This document shows, in pieces, positions 26,774 to 36,551 of a stretch of 64,000 nucleotides of DNA. Within the stretch, counting starts at the first letter, position 1; every line of letters starts with the position of its first letter. The position numbers were made by a program, and so were the translations under genes. The DNA comes from Mannheimia pernigra (lineage in GTDB: Bacteria; Pseudomonadota; Gammaproteobacteria; Enterobacterales; Pasteurellaceae). The notes under the pieces were generated by a model. That model worked only from the letters and a program-made list of their open reading frames with translations. It made no database searches and was not told the DNA's origin. The stretch covers positions 496,001 through 560,000 of the forward strand of contig NZ_CP055305.1 in assembly GCF_013377995.1 (NCBI RefSeq). Reading direction: 5' to 3'.

Positions 26774-27985
26774 TTAATTCACAAAAAATTCGGCAAAAGG
26801 AATAATCTCAATGGTTTTTCCGTCACTGATCACTTTATCTTTTTGGTTTAACGTAATGATATAGCCGTTATCAAAGTCGAAAAAACGCATTGCATCTAAT
26901 ACACCCTGAATTTCTCGTTCTCGATTTTCGGCATTCAGCGTTAAACAAACCTGAATAAGCTGTTGTGGTTGAGCATTTTTACACACCACGAAGTCACACT
27001 CTTTATTATTTTCGTTGTAATAATAGATCTCTTGATATTGGCGGCGTAATGCCCAAAATACGGCATTTTCTAATTTCCTACCGAGATCTGCCGTAAAAGA
27101 GGGGGAAATTGCTTCTTGTAAGCCGTTATCAATAAAATAGACCTTGCGAGGGTTCACTAACTGAGCTTTATAAGAGTACGCAAATTTGGGGATAAGCTGT
27201 ATCAAATAAGCGTTTTCTAAGTAAGTTAAATATTCCTGCACGGTGGAGGTGCTTTTTACATTTAAACTTTGGGTGAGCTTACTCGCTGAAATTAAGTTCC
27301 CTACATTGCCGGCTAAAAACAGTACAAGCCGTTTCATTGATTGTTCGTCCCGAATAGCGTAACGCACCACAATATCACGGTATAAAATATCGTTGATTAA
27401 ATGTTCAAACAGTTCATTTTCTTGCGTTTTCAAATATTGTGGAAAACCGCCTTTGTGCAAATATTTCTCCACGCTTTCCGCATTTTGCGGTAATTGTAGA
27501 AACGCACAAAATTCAGAAAATGAAAAAGGGAACAGCTCTTTGCTAATATGCCTGCCAGTTAATTTTGTGCCGAGTTCTCGGCTTAATAATGAGGCATTTG
27601 AGCCTGTCACAATCACTTGATACCCTTCATCGAGCTTGCCTCGCACATAGATTTCCCATTGATCAATAACTTGGATTTCATCAAAAAAAAGGATTTTAAC
27701 CTGTTTTTCTTGAATGATTTCATCTAACAAACGGAAATCGCTGAATTGGAAATCAAACAGCCTTGGCGTATCAAAATTGATAAACAGCGTTGTTTGTAGA
27801 TTTTGTTGCTGTAAAAGTTGGGTAAGCAATGTGCTTTTGCCGCAACGTCTGATGCCAGTAATAATTAATGCCATTTCGTTATAAAAACGCAGTTGTGGCA
27901 ACATTTCTCTAGGATAGCTTTGTTGAAAGGCTAATTGTTGTTGCTGAATGCTAATTATATCAAGGAGATCGGATTTTAGTATCAT
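26774..27985 (-). CDS. AAA-type ATPase with DUF4143 C-terminal domain
   Basis: 403 residues. Walker A GIRRCGKS (44-51), Walker B ILFFDEIQ (98-105), then a winged-helix/DUF4143 region with the VYFIDNGLQEA and ENAVFWALRR segments and a nuclease-like ECDFVV. These proteins are widespread and of unknown function. Gene stands alone. Eight consecutive T in the coding strand encode part of Walker B, a possible slippage site. No partner gene is evident. Confidence 0.85.
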   Translation of the reverse strand: MILKSDLLDIISIQQQQLAFQQSYPREMLPQLRFYNEMALIITGIRRCGKSTLLTQLLQQQNLQTTLFINFDTPRLFDFQFSDFRLLDEIIQEKQVKILFFDEIQVIDQWEIYVRGKLDEGYQVIVTGSNASLLSRELGTKLTGRHISKELFPFSFSEFCAFLQLPQNAESVEKYLHKGGFPQYLKTQENELFEHLINDILYRDIVVRYAIRDEQSMKRLVLFLAGNVGNLISASKLTQSLNVKSTSTVQEYLTYLENAYLIQLIPKFAYSYKAQLVNPRKVYFIDNGLQEAISPSFTADLGRKLENAVFWALRRQYQEIYYYNENNKECDFVVCKNAQPQQLIQVCLTLNAENREREIQGVLDAMRFFDFDNGYIITLNQKDKVISDGKTIEIIPFAEFFVN

Positions 27986-28091
27986 AAGTGTTTATTGGTA
28001 TTGAATGAATTTGTTTGATAGTAACAAATAAATTTATTCGATGCTAGAAAATAAATTTGAAGAGAATTATCTTTCCCTTATTTTTCAATGC

Positions 28092-28107
28092 TAGCAACCG
28101 TTTGCGT
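28092..28107 (+). promoter_or_regulatory. PurR operator of purL
   Basis: TAGCAACCGTTTGCGT agrees with the PurR box ACGCAAACGTTTGCGT at 13 of 16 positions. A TATAAT -10 hexamer lies at 28115-28120, so the operator overlaps the -35 region. Purine repression of purL by PurR is known in gammaproteobacteria. Confidence 0.75.
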
Positions 28108-28158
28108 AATGAATTATAATCAGCACAAATTTTCATTTTAGATAGGAAAATATCATCA

Positions 28159-31100
28159 ATGACTATGCAGATCTTTCGTGGCTCGCCAGCCCTTTCTGAA
28201 TTTCGTTTAAACCAACTTCATCAAAAATTCCAGCAAAATCAACTTCCTGTTAAATCGGTGTATGCCGAATTTTTGCATTTTATTGCCCTAAATCGACCGC
28301 TTGCTGAAGCCGAAACAGCGAAAATTCAAGAACTGTTGCATTATGGACCTACATTGAAAGAGCAAGAGCCAAAGGGGTTTGCATTATTTGTGACCCCACG
28401 GGTTGGTACCATTTCCTCTTGGTCGTCTAAAGCAACGGACATCGCCCATAATTGTGGCTTAGACGCGGTTGAGCGTATTGAGCGTGGCGTGGTGTACTAT
28501 TTTGAATTTTCTGCCGAGCTGAGCGAGTCCCAACTTACCACGCTCAAAGGCTTGCTGCACGATCGTATGATGGAAACCGTGCTGAAAGACGCTGCCGATG
28601 CCGCTCAATTGTTTGCCCAACAAGAACCAAAACCATTCACTTCGGTGGATATTTTAGGCGGTGGTCGCAAGGCGTTAGAGGACGCGAACATCAATTTAGG
28701 CTTGGCGTTGGCGGAAGATGAAATTGATTATTTGGTGCAAAATTTCACCGCACTGGGGCGTAACCCGAATGACATCGAGCTTTATATGTTCGCCCAAGCC
28801 AACTCCGAGCACTGTCGCCACAAAATTTTTAACGCAGATTGGACGATTGACGGCGTGAAACAGGAAAAATCCCTGTTCAAGATGATTAAAAACACCTTTG
28901 AGAAAACGCCTGACTATGTGCTTTCCGCTTATAAAGACAATGCCGCCGTGATGGAAGGTTCAACCGTTGGTCGTTTCTTTCCAGATCAAGACGGGCAATA
29001 TCGTTACCATCAAGAAGATGCGCATATTTTAATGAAAGTGGAAACCCATAATCATCCGACTGCTATCTCGCCATTCCCTGGTGCAGCGACAGGTTCGGGC
29101 GGTGAAATTCGTGACGAAGGAGCAACTGGGCGTGGAGCGAAGCCGAAAGCAGGTTTGACAGGCTTCTCGGTCTCAAATTTGGTTATTCCAAACTTTGAAC
29201 AGCCGTGGGAAAACCCGCTCTCTAAACCGAGCCGTATTGCTTCTGCGTTAGATATTATGATCGAAGGCCCACTTGGCGGTGCTGCATTTAATAATGAGTT
29301 CGGTCGCCCCGCATTGCTTGGCTACTTCCGCACTTACGAAGAAAAAGTAAATAGTTTTGCAGGTGAGGAAGTGCGGGGTTACCATAAACCAATTATGCTT
29401 GCTGGCGGTATTGGCAACATTCGTGCTGAACACGTGCAAAAAGGCGAAATCCCAGTGGGAGCAAAATTAATTGTGCTTGGCGGCCCTGCGATGAATATTG
29501 GCTTGGGTGGCGGTGCGGCTTCGTCTATGGCTTCGGGCAAATCGAAAGAGAATTTGGATTTTGCCTCGGTTCAGCGTGAAAACCCAGAAATGGAACGTCG
29601 CTGCCAAGAAGTGATCGACCGTTGCTGGCAGATGGGGGCGGAGAACCCAATTTTATTTATTCACGACGTGGGGGCTGGCGGTTTATCAAATGCGATGCCT
29701 GAATTGGTTCACGACGGCGAACGTGGCGGTAAGTTTGATTTGCGTAACATCTTGTGCGATGAAAAAGGAATGTCGCCACTTGAAATTTGGTGTAACGAAT
29801 CGCAAGAGCGTTATGTGCTTGCCGTTTCCCCTGAAAAACTCGACATTTTCACAGCATTGTGCGAAAGGGAAAGAGCCCCATTTGCGGTGATTGGCGAGGC
29901 AACGAAAGAGAAGCATTTAACCCTTGCTGACACCCATTTCAACAATAAGCCGATCGATTTGCCGATGAATGTACTGCTTGGTAAAACCCCGAAAATGCAA
30001 CGAGATGCTTCGTCAAAAACCGTAAAAAATCCACCGCTTGTCACCGCTGATATTGATCTCAAAGAGGCATTTCATCGTGTATTACGTTTGCCTGCGGTGG
30101 CGGAAAAAACCTTCCTGATTACTATCGGAGACCGTTCGGTAACCGGTATGGTTGCACAAGATCAGATGGTCGGTCCGTGGCAAATTCCAGTGGCGGATTG
30201 TGCTGTCACCACCGCAAGTTTAGACAGCTATCACGGTGAAGCAATGTCAATTGGCGAGCGATCACCTGTTGCTTTGCTTGACTTTGCTGCCTCAGCTCGC
30301 CTCGCCGTGGCAGAAAGCATTACTAACATTGCTGCAACCAACATTGGTGATATTAAACGGATTAAACTTTCCGCAAACTGGATGTCAGCAGCAGGTCACG
30401 AGGGGGAAGATGCAGGGCTTTATGAAGCCGTAAAAGCCGTGGGCGAAGAGCTTTGCCCAACGCTTGGCATTACAATCCCAGTGGGTAAAGACTCAATGTC
30501 GATGCGAACCACTTGGGAAGAGAACGGCGAACAAAAATCGGTAACTGCGCCTCTTTCTCTCGTGATTTCCGCATTCGCCCGTGTGGAAGATGTGCGTAAA
30601 ACCGTTACCCCACAACTTCGTACCGACAAAGGCGACACTCGCTTGCTGTTAATCGACTTAGGCGAAGGCAACAGCCGCTTAGGTGCGACCGCTCTGGCTC
30701 AAGTGTATAAACAGATCGGCGACAAACCGGCGGACGTGGTGAATGTGGCACGCTTAAAAGGTTTCTTTAACGCAATACAAACCTTGGTTCGTGATGGCAA
30801 GCTACTGGCTTACCACGATAAATCAGACGGTGGTTTAATCACGACCCTTGCGGAAATGGCATTTGCCGGAAATTGCAAAATTCGTGCTGAAATCGACCGC
30901 TTGGGAACAGACGACTTAGGCGTGCTGTTCAACGAAGAACTTGGGGCAGTTATTCAAGTTAAAACCTCTGATTTAGAGAGCGTACAAGCGGTATTAAAAG
31001 CGGAAAATCTTGCAAATCTTACCTACGATATCGGTTCAGTCGCACAGGGTGATGGCTTTGAAATCACCCGAAATGGCGAAATGGTATTCAGCCAAAAACG

Positions 31101-32058
31101 CTCCGAACTGCGAGGCATTTGGGCGGAATTAACCCACCAAATGCAACGCTTGCGTGATAATCCTGAGTGTGCAGACCAAGAATTTGCAGCGAAAAAAGAC
31201 TCGAATAACAAAGGCTTATCGGCGTTTTTAACCTATGATGTGAATGATGACATTGCCCTGCCTTTCATCAACAAAGGCACGAAACCAACCATCGCTATCT
31301 TGCGTGAGCAAGGCGTAAACAGCCACTACGAAATGGCGGCAGCGTTCGACCGTGCTGGCTTTAATGCAATTGACGTGCATATGTCCGACTTGATCTCTGG
31401 TAGACGCAACCTAAACGACTTCAACGCAATGGTGGCGTGCGGTGGTTTTTCTTACGGCGACGTACTGGGTGCGGGCGGCGGCTGGGCGAAATCAATCCTA
31501 TTCAACCCAATGTTGCGTGATCAATTCAGCCAATTCTTCGTTAACCCGAACACGCTGGCATTAGGGGTATGTAATGGTTGCCAAATGGTCTCCAATCTAG
31601 CGGAAATTATTCCAGGCACAGAAAACTGGCCACGCTTCGTGCGTAACAAATCCGAACGTTTTGAAGCTCGTGCCGCAATGGTGAAAATCAACGACACCAA
31701 CTCGCTCTGGTTCAATGGAATAGCTGGCAGCCATATGCCGATTGCAGTCAGCCACGGTGAAGGGCAGGTGGAATTCAAGCGGTCGGAACAGCTCGAAAAC
31801 TTGCAAAAACAGAACTTGGTCATTGCCCAATATGTCGATAGCCATCTCAACCCAACCGAACAATACCCAGCCAACCCGAACGGATCGGCGTTGGGTATTA
31901 CTGCCATCGGCAACACGGACGGACGAGTCGCTATTATGATGCCACACCCAGAACGAGTGTTCCGAGCGGTCAGCAACTCTTGGTGCCCCGAAGATTGGAC
32001 GGAAGATGGGGCTTGGATGCGGTTGTTTAGAAGTGCGAGAGTGGCGTTGGAGTATTAA
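28159..32058 (+). CDS. purL: Phosphoribosylformylglycinamidine synthase
   Basis: Large-type FGAM synthase of 1299 residues, fourth step of purine synthesis: FGAR + Gln + ATP to FGAM. Domains in order: N-terminal PurS-like, linker, two PurM-like synthetase halves (SEHCRHKIF, HNHPTAISPFPGAATGSGGE, GKDSMSMRT) and a C-terminal class I glutamine amidotransferase (GGFSYGDVLGAGGGWAKS; nucleophile Cys in GVCNGCQM; PHPERVFR). GTG-less ATG at 28159; a second ATG two codons later could also serve. Expressed alone under a PurR box. Confidence 0.98.
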   Translation: MTMQIFRGSPALSEFRLNQLHQKFQQNQLPVKSVYAEFLHFIALNRPLAEAETAKIQELLHYGPTLKEQEPKGFALFVTPRVGTISSWSSKATDIAHNCGLDAVERIERGVVYYFEFSAELSESQLTTLKGLLHDRMMETVLKDAADAAQLFAQQEPKPFTSVDILGGGRKALEDANINLGLALAEDEIDYLVQNFTALGRNPNDIELYMFAQANSEHCRHKIFNADWTIDGVKQEKSLFKMIKNTFEKTPDYVLSAYKDNAAVMEGSTVGRFFPDQDGQYRYHQEDAHILMKVETHNHPTAISPFPGAATGSGGEIRDEGATGRGAKPKAGLTGFSVSNLVIPNFEQPWENPLSKPSRIASALDIMIEGPLGGAAFNNEFGRPALLGYFRTYEEKVNSFAGEEVRGYHKPIMLAGGIGNIRAEHVQKGEIPVGAKLIVLGGPAMNIGLGGGAASSMASGKSKENLDFASVQRENPEMERRCQEVIDRCWQMGAENPILFIHDVGAGGLSNAMPELVHDGERGGKFDLRNILCDEKGMSPLEIWCNESQERYVLAVSPEKLDIFTALCERERAPFAVIGEATKEKHLTLADTHFNNKPIDLPMNVLLGKTPKMQRDASSKTVKNPPLVTADIDLKEAFHRVLRLPAVAEKTFLITIGDRSVTGMVAQDQMVGPWQIPVADCAVTTASLDSYHGEAMSIGERSPVALLDFAASARLAVAESITNIAATNIGDIKRIKLSANWMSAAGHEGEDAGLYEAVKAVGEELCPTLGITIPVGKDSMSMRTTWEENGEQKSVTAPLSLVISAFARVEDVRKTVTPQLRTDKGDTRLLLIDLGEGNSRLGATALAQVYKQIGDKPADVVNVARLKGFFNAIQTLVRDGKLLAYHDKSDGGLITTLAEMAFAGNCKIRAEIDRLGTDDLGVLFNEELGAVIQVKTSDLESVQAVLKAENLANLTYDIGSVAQGDGFEITRNGEMVFSQKRSELRGIWAELTHQMQRLRDNPECADQEFAAKKDSNNKGLSAFLTYDVNDDIALPFINKGTKPTIAILREQGVNSHYEMAAAFDRAGFNAIDVHMSDLISGRRNLNDFNAMVACGGFSYGDVLGAGGGWAKSILFNPMLRDQFSQFFVNPNTLALGVCNGCQMVSNLAEIIPGTENWPRFVRNKSERFEARAAMVKINDTNSLWFNGIAGSHMPIAVSHGEGQVEFKRSEQLENLQKQNLVIAQYVDSHLNPTEQYPANPNGSALGITAIGNTDGRVAIMMPHPERVFRAVSNSWCPEDWTEDGAWMRLFRSARVALEY

Positions 32059-32059
32059 A

Positions 32060-32345
32060 AATCTACCTTCGTAGTGATCTGCCCCCATAGGGGGCGATTA
32101 AAATTCGAATTCATAGAACCCGAATTTTTATATATCTGATAAACGAAGTTGTTTATCCTCTAATTCGTGCTTTTCCTGATATTTCAAGTACTTTCTTATC
32201 ATTTCTGCATTGACATCTACGGTGTCTACGCAGTAGCCTCTTGCCACAAAAGTGGGTTGCCCCACAATTTATGCTTACGTAAATAGGGAAACTTATTGAA
32301 AAATCTTATTGGACCCTGTTCACCCTTTTAAATGCCCCATTACGT
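32060..32345 (-). pseudogene. Degenerate IS200-family transposase (tnpA remnant)
   Basis: On the minus strand, pieces of an IS200/IS605 TnpA can be read in different frames: MGHLKG, then GPIRFFNKFPYLRKHKLWGN, then VARGYCVDTVDVN-AEMIRKYLKYQEKHE, ending near 32128. The last parts match the conserved C-terminus (W-G-YYV-TVG, IKKYI). At least two frameshifts; the N-terminal HUH region is absent. A short hairpin GCCCCC/GGGGGC at 32081-32095 fits the subterminal hairpin of such elements. Confidence 0.7.
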
Positions 32346-32357
32346 CTTATACAGAAA

Positions 32358-32600
32358 ATGAACGTGATTTATTTGAACGGTCAATTCTACCTTAATAGAA
32401 AGTGGTTTTTAGTTAGCAATCAAAATCACATTAACGGAATTGAGAATTTGGAGAGTCAGGCAAAATGCTATTTGCGTAAATTTAACGGCGTTCCTAAAGT
32501 ACATGAATTCTATTTGAAAGAATGCAGATGGCGTTTTAATCATAGTGACTTAAAATATCAAGTTTTCTTTTTAAAACAATTGGTTAAATTGAGTTTCTAG
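32358..32600 (+). pseudogene. C-terminal remnant of an IS1595/IS1016-type transposase
   Basis: 80-codon open frame. The part NHINGIENLESQAKCYLRKF and GVPKVHEFYLKECRWRFNH resembles the C-terminus of IS1595-family (IS1016-like) transposases common in Pasteurellaceae. The N-terminal zinc ribbon and DDE core are missing. It abuts the IS200 remnant, so this 750-base gap is a graveyard of insertion sequences. Confidence 0.65.
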
Positions 32601-32682
32601 GATAGCCCCTTATTTTTATAATCCTCTATTTAAGTGCATATTTCTATTTATGCTAATCGTCTAACGTATCCTTTATAATATT

Positions 32683-32701
32683 GAACATGATTACTATTTT
32701 C
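32683..32701 (+). promoter_or_regulatory. Putative Fur box
   Basis: GAACATGATTACTATTTTC matches the Fur consensus at about 13 of 19 positions by eye, 108 bases ahead of the second TonB receptor gene. Weak evidence alone. Confidence 0.35.
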
Positions 32702-32808
32702 GTCTTGTGCTATACTAGACTCGCGCAATAAAGGCACACTTTTTTCTTCAGTGTCTTTAGCGTTGCGATTTAAATTTAATTACATTTTTTATAGGAAAGA
32801 CAATAGAA

Positions 32809-35358
32809 ATGAAGATCAAAAAATATGTATTTCACCTGACTTGTACAACACTTATCTGCCCCTTACCTAGGGTATTCGCAGAGGAAGGTTATATGTTAGA
32901 TACGGTTGAGGTTAAAGCCCAAGCAATAAAAAAAACAGATGAAGTTTTCATTAAAACAGGGGCAATAAGCACCCGAGATAAAATCTTGGAATCAAACCAA
33001 AGCTTAGAGACTATTGTTCGTTCTATGCCTGGCGCATTTACACAAATGGATAAATCTCAAGGTGTGGTTTCTGTTAATATTCGAGGAGGTTCTGGATTTG
33101 GGCGAGCTAATACTATTATTGATGGAATTAGCCAAACTTTCTATGGTAGTTCGACAGATGATGGAGGGCGATCAGGAGGCACATCTCAATTTGGAGCTTT
33201 TATTGATCCTGCTTTTTTAATGTCTGTTAATGTGGAGAGAGGAACCTTCAGTGGTAGTAGTGGTGCCAATGCATTACTTGGAGCAGCAAACTTTAAAACT
33301 GTCGGTGTCAATGATCTAGTTACACAAGGAAATTCCATGGGTGCTATGTCTAAAATGACTTTTGGTAATAATGCAATAGGCCCAAATTATATGGGAATGC
33401 TCGCTGGCAAATACCAATTCAATGACTCTACTTGGATAGGAGCATTATTTGGGCATAGTTGGCGCAAAATCTCTCAAAATTATAAAATAGGAGGCGGACG
33501 AAAAGTTACGGATAGCTCGATTGACCTTAGTAAAATTGATGATCTAGATAAAGAAAGTTCTACCACCTCACCGTTCAATGCAGCTCATTTAAAACAAAAA
33601 CCAATGAGTCGTATGGCTAAATTGGAATATGGCGATAAATACCAAACCATCACACTTTCTTATCGTGATTACCAAAGTCAGGTAGCGGGTAGACATTTAA
33701 AAAACCAAAACAACCAGTTAAATTATCGTTTTCACTTGCCTGAGTCACCTTGGTTAGATGTTCAAGTGGCCTATGCGGAAAATCAAGGCAAACAAAACTA
33801 CAACAAAGGGAGCCGAATTAATAATAAATATTTAATTCAAGGTTTGGCAATTAACAACAAAGCGACAACCTTAAATTTGAGTAACACCTTTAAAGTGTCT
33901 CCGTTTAAAGATGGAGAATGGGAAGCAATATTAGGTTTTAATCGTTTAAAGAACCGCTATAGTAAAAATAGACATCCTGCGGAATTAAACTATAACTTAG
34001 AGAATGGCGAAACCAGCGAAAACAACGATTCTGTAGGAATGACAGCCGTTCGTAAATCGCTTTATACTTCAACTTTCCAGCCTGATGGCGAACAGAAGTT
34101 CGATACTTTTTATCTCGACAATCACTTTAACTATGGTATGTGGGGATTGGATATAAACGCAAATATTAATACCGCTCGGTTTATTGGTCAGCGTTTTAAA
34201 TATTTTCCTTTTGCGATTAGAGAATTGGAGTCAGATATTAGACAGGCAAGTAGAAATAGGCAGTTTGAGCATTTAAGGTCATTACAATCTCAATTAGACA
34301 ACTTGCAAAAAAAACATTGTACATATATTCCAGATGAGGATTTTCCTAATGATCCTGAATTGGGAGAGTTTAACTGTCCTGATGTCAATTTTCCTCATAC
34401 AGCAACAGGAAAACATAAACGAATTAATTATTCAGCAACCTTGTCTGCTTATATTCACGATTTATTCACGCCCTTTATTAGTTATTCTCAAACACATCGA
34501 GCCCCTAATATTAAAGAAATATTCTTCTCTAACTTAGGTGACTATGGTGTAAATACCGCACTACAGCCAGAGCAAGCGAAAACAACACAGTTTGGTATTA
34601 ATGGATTCAAAGAACGGGTATTTAGTGAAGAAGATAAATTAGGATTTAAAGTGCTATTTTATAACACTCACTTAAAAAACTATATTTATAATGTACAACA
34701 TACCGCTGTTGGTAGTGCTCCTGGTTTATTCATTTTCCACAAAAACTATGAAAAACCAGTAAATATCAAAGGGATAGAATTAGAATTTAGTTATGATATA
34801 GGCTCTTTCTATGGCAACTTAGCTTATGCTCGTCAAAATACGAATCAACCCGTATCCTTTACAGATGCAAGTTCAAGGGTAGATGCCGCTTCTCATTATG
34901 GTTTTAAAACTCAAGGTTTTGGTGCCAGCAAAATTTCAGCGTTACCAAGAGACTATGGCTCATTGGAGTTAGGGACAAGATGGTTTGATCAAAGACTACA
35001 AATTGGCGGAGTGGCAAAATATTACGGAAAAAGTAAACGTATTGCGATAGATGAGTTTAACTATACTTATTATCCTGGAACACATATTGTGAAAGAAACT
35101 CATCGGCTCGAAGAAACCGTAAATAAACAACCTATTATTGTTGATTTTTACGTGAGCTACGAACCAATCAAGTCGCTTATATTAAAGTTAGAACTACAAA
35201 ATGTCTTTGACAAAAAGTACATTGATCCTCTTGATGCTAATAATGATGCAGCAAGTCAGAGGGTTTACAATTCTGATATCAGTGATGAACCTATTTATAC
35301 GCTCAATAATTATGCAAGAGGGAGAACTATAGTGTTTAGCACAAGTTATAAATTCTAA
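32809..35358 (+). CDS. TonB-dependent outer-membrane receptor, haem/haemoprotein type
   Basis: 849 residues. N-terminal signal sequence ending near RVFA, TonB-box-like LDTVEVKA, plug domain (VSVNIRGGSGFGRANTIIDG, VERGTFSGSSGANALLGAANF), and a large barrel with FxxxHRAPNIKEIFF and NVFDKKYI segments, ending in Phe. Size and the barrel motif resembling FRAP-type (here THRAPNIKE) suggest the haem/haemoglobin/transferrin receptor group, but the ligand is not certain. Surrounded by mobile-element remnants, which suggests gain by transfer. Confidence 0.85.
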   Translation: MKIKKYVFHLTCTTLICPLPRVFAEEGYMLDTVEVKAQAIKKTDEVFIKTGAISTRDKILESNQSLETIVRSMPGAFTQMDKSQGVVSVNIRGGSGFGRANTIIDGISQTFYGSSTDDGGRSGGTSQFGAFIDPAFLMSVNVERGTFSGSSGANALLGAANFKTVGVNDLVTQGNSMGAMSKMTFGNNAIGPNYMGMLAGKYQFNDSTWIGALFGHSWRKISQNYKIGGGRKVTDSSIDLSKIDDLDKESSTTSPFNAAHLKQKPMSRMAKLEYGDKYQTITLSYRDYQSQVAGRHLKNQNNQLNYRFHLPESPWLDVQVAYAENQGKQNYNKGSRINNKYLIQGLAINNKATTLNLSNTFKVSPFKDGEWEAILGFNRLKNRYSKNRHPAELNYNLENGETSENNDSVGMTAVRKSLYTSTFQPDGEQKFDTFYLDNHFNYGMWGLDINANINTARFIGQRFKYFPFAIRELESDIRQASRNRQFEHLRSLQSQLDNLQKKHCTYIPDEDFPNDPELGEFNCPDVNFPHTATGKHKRINYSATLSAYIHDLFTPFISYSQTHRAPNIKEIFFSNLGDYGVNTALQPEQAKTTQFGINGFKERVFSEEDKLGFKVLFYNTHLKNYIYNVQHTAVGSAPGLFIFHKNYEKPVNIKGIELEFSYDIGSFYGNLAYARQNTNQPVSFTDASSRVDAASHYGFKTQGFGASKISALPRDYGSLELGTRWFDQRLQIGGVAKYYGKSKRIAIDEFNYTYYPGTHIVKETHRLEETVNKQPIIVDFYVSYEPIKSLILKLELQNVFDKKYIDPLDANNDAASQRVYNSDISDEPIYTLNNYARGRTIVFSTSYKF

Positions 35359-35475
35359 ATGGGGTTGTCCTAGATAAGCTAGCTTAAATTTCCTTTAACT
35401 AATTATTTGGCATAGTGACTAAAATTGAGTCTGCACAGTAGGTTAAAACCTTATAATATAAGGATTTAACCCAGA

Positions 35476-35501
35476 TGGTGCAAGCGTCCACGCTTGTGCC
35501 A
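35476..35501 (+). repeat. REP-type palindrome, copy 1
   Basis: A 26-base imperfect palindrome built around GCAAGCGTCCACGCTTGTGC. It is the inverted copy of 35589-35614 with one mismatch. Both lie directly upstream of a RAYT transposase remnant. Confidence 0.7.
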
Positions 35502-35540
35502 GTTAATTCCTGTTCTGAAAGTATTTCAGTCATAAGATAA

Positions 35541-35589
35541 AAGCCTAAATCAGCCAAGTAAAATTTGGTTTATTTGGGCTTTTGTTTTT
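35541..35589 (+). terminator. Hairpin between the REP copies, possible terminator
   Basis: AAGCCTAAATCAGCCAA (35541-35557) pairs with TTGGTTTATTTGGGCTT (wobbles allowed) and is followed by T-rich sequence. It may end transcription of the TonB receptor about 180 bases downstream of its stop. Confidence 0.5.
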
Positions 35590-35614
35590 GGCACAAGCGT
35601 GGACGCTTGCATCA
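35589..35614 (-). repeat. REP-type palindrome, copy 2 (inverted)
   Basis: Complement of copy 1 at 25 of 26 bases. The two form a BIME-like pair with an 87-base spacer. Confidence 0.7.
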
Positions 35615-35802
35615 TCATTTTATTTATCCATCCATTGCTATCATTTCAGTATTTCTTTGGCTTATCACAAGCGGTTAAATTTTATCAACACTTTGCAAGT
35701 TTTAATGATTTTTGCGATCTAGATCGAAAAAATTATATTGGCTTGTGGAATTTAATTTTGAATAGGGTATTTTTCTTATTCCTTTTTAAGTTGAGAAAGG
35801 CT

Positions 35803-36297
35803 ATGAGCCGAAAATATAAATTCCACGAAAAGAGCGGTGCTTATTTTGTCAGTTTTGCAACTGTTTATTGGGTTGGTGTGTTTGTGAGAGAAATTTATTT
35901 TCAGGTAATTGTTGATGCCTTAGATTACTGCAGAAAACATAAGGGAATGATTTTGTATGCCTATTGTATTATGCCAACTCATATCCATTTATTATTTCAA
36001 GCAGAAAATCAAAATCCTTCTGATTTAATACGAGATTTCAAAACATTCACCGCTAAAATACTTATTCAGAGAATTAAAGATAATTTGCAAGAAAACCGTC
36101 GGGAATGGTTGCTGTGGATGTTTTCTCGGGCGGCTGAACGACGTTGTAATGTAAAACAATATCAATTCTAGCAACATCATAACCAACCTATTGAAATCTA
36201 TTCGCAGAAATTCTTTGATGAAAAGTTAAATTATATTCATCAAAATCCAGTGGTAAGTGGTTTTGTGTCTGAGCCTTGGGAATGGAAATATAATTGA
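35803..36297 (+). pseudogene. REP-associated tyrosine transposase (RAYT) interrupted by a TAG codon
   Basis: The frame from 35803 (MSRKYKF) encodes a Y1_Tnp/RAYT protein: the HxH metal motif is at residues 60-62 (PTHIHLLF), followed by LIRDFKTFTAK and NVKQYQF. At codon 123 (36169-36171) a TAG stands where relatives have Trp (QYQFW). The same frame then continues intact as QHHNQPIEIYSQKFFD and NYIHQNPVVSGFV to WEWKYN and TGA at 36297. So a single nonsense change splits an otherwise complete 164-codon gene. REP palindromes lie upstream, as expected for RAYT loci. Confidence 0.85.
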
Positions 36298-36551
36298 AAT
36301 AAACTGCTTGTATTTTTGCGATCTCTGTCGAAAAATTGTAAATTTTTACTTGTCTGTCGGAGAATTTTGCGTAAATTCTGCTTATTATGTTTTAGTTAAA
36401 GGTATTCTATGAGTAGATAACCCAAATGAAAATAGCGATATAACCTATTTCTACCCAGTAATTAATTTCCGCTTTTATGTATCAGATCAAATAATTTACA
36501 CTGATTTATCGGTATTATCTGTCTTTAGTTTTTTTAATTAAGGAGCCTTAT
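36298..36551 (+). promoter_or_regulatory. Upstream region of the ansB remnant
   Basis: AT-rich 254 bases without a gene. An AAGGAG ribosome site lies just before 36552. Nothing else recognised. Confidence 0.35.

Noticed and set aside
31521..31976. 151-codon and 163-codon minus-strand frames inside purL
   Set aside because: They are antisense shadows of the conserved glutaminase domain of purL.
35599..35802. N-terminal extension of the RAYT frame
   Set aside because: The extension begins inside a REP palindrome and has no family match; RAYT homology begins at the ATG at 35803.
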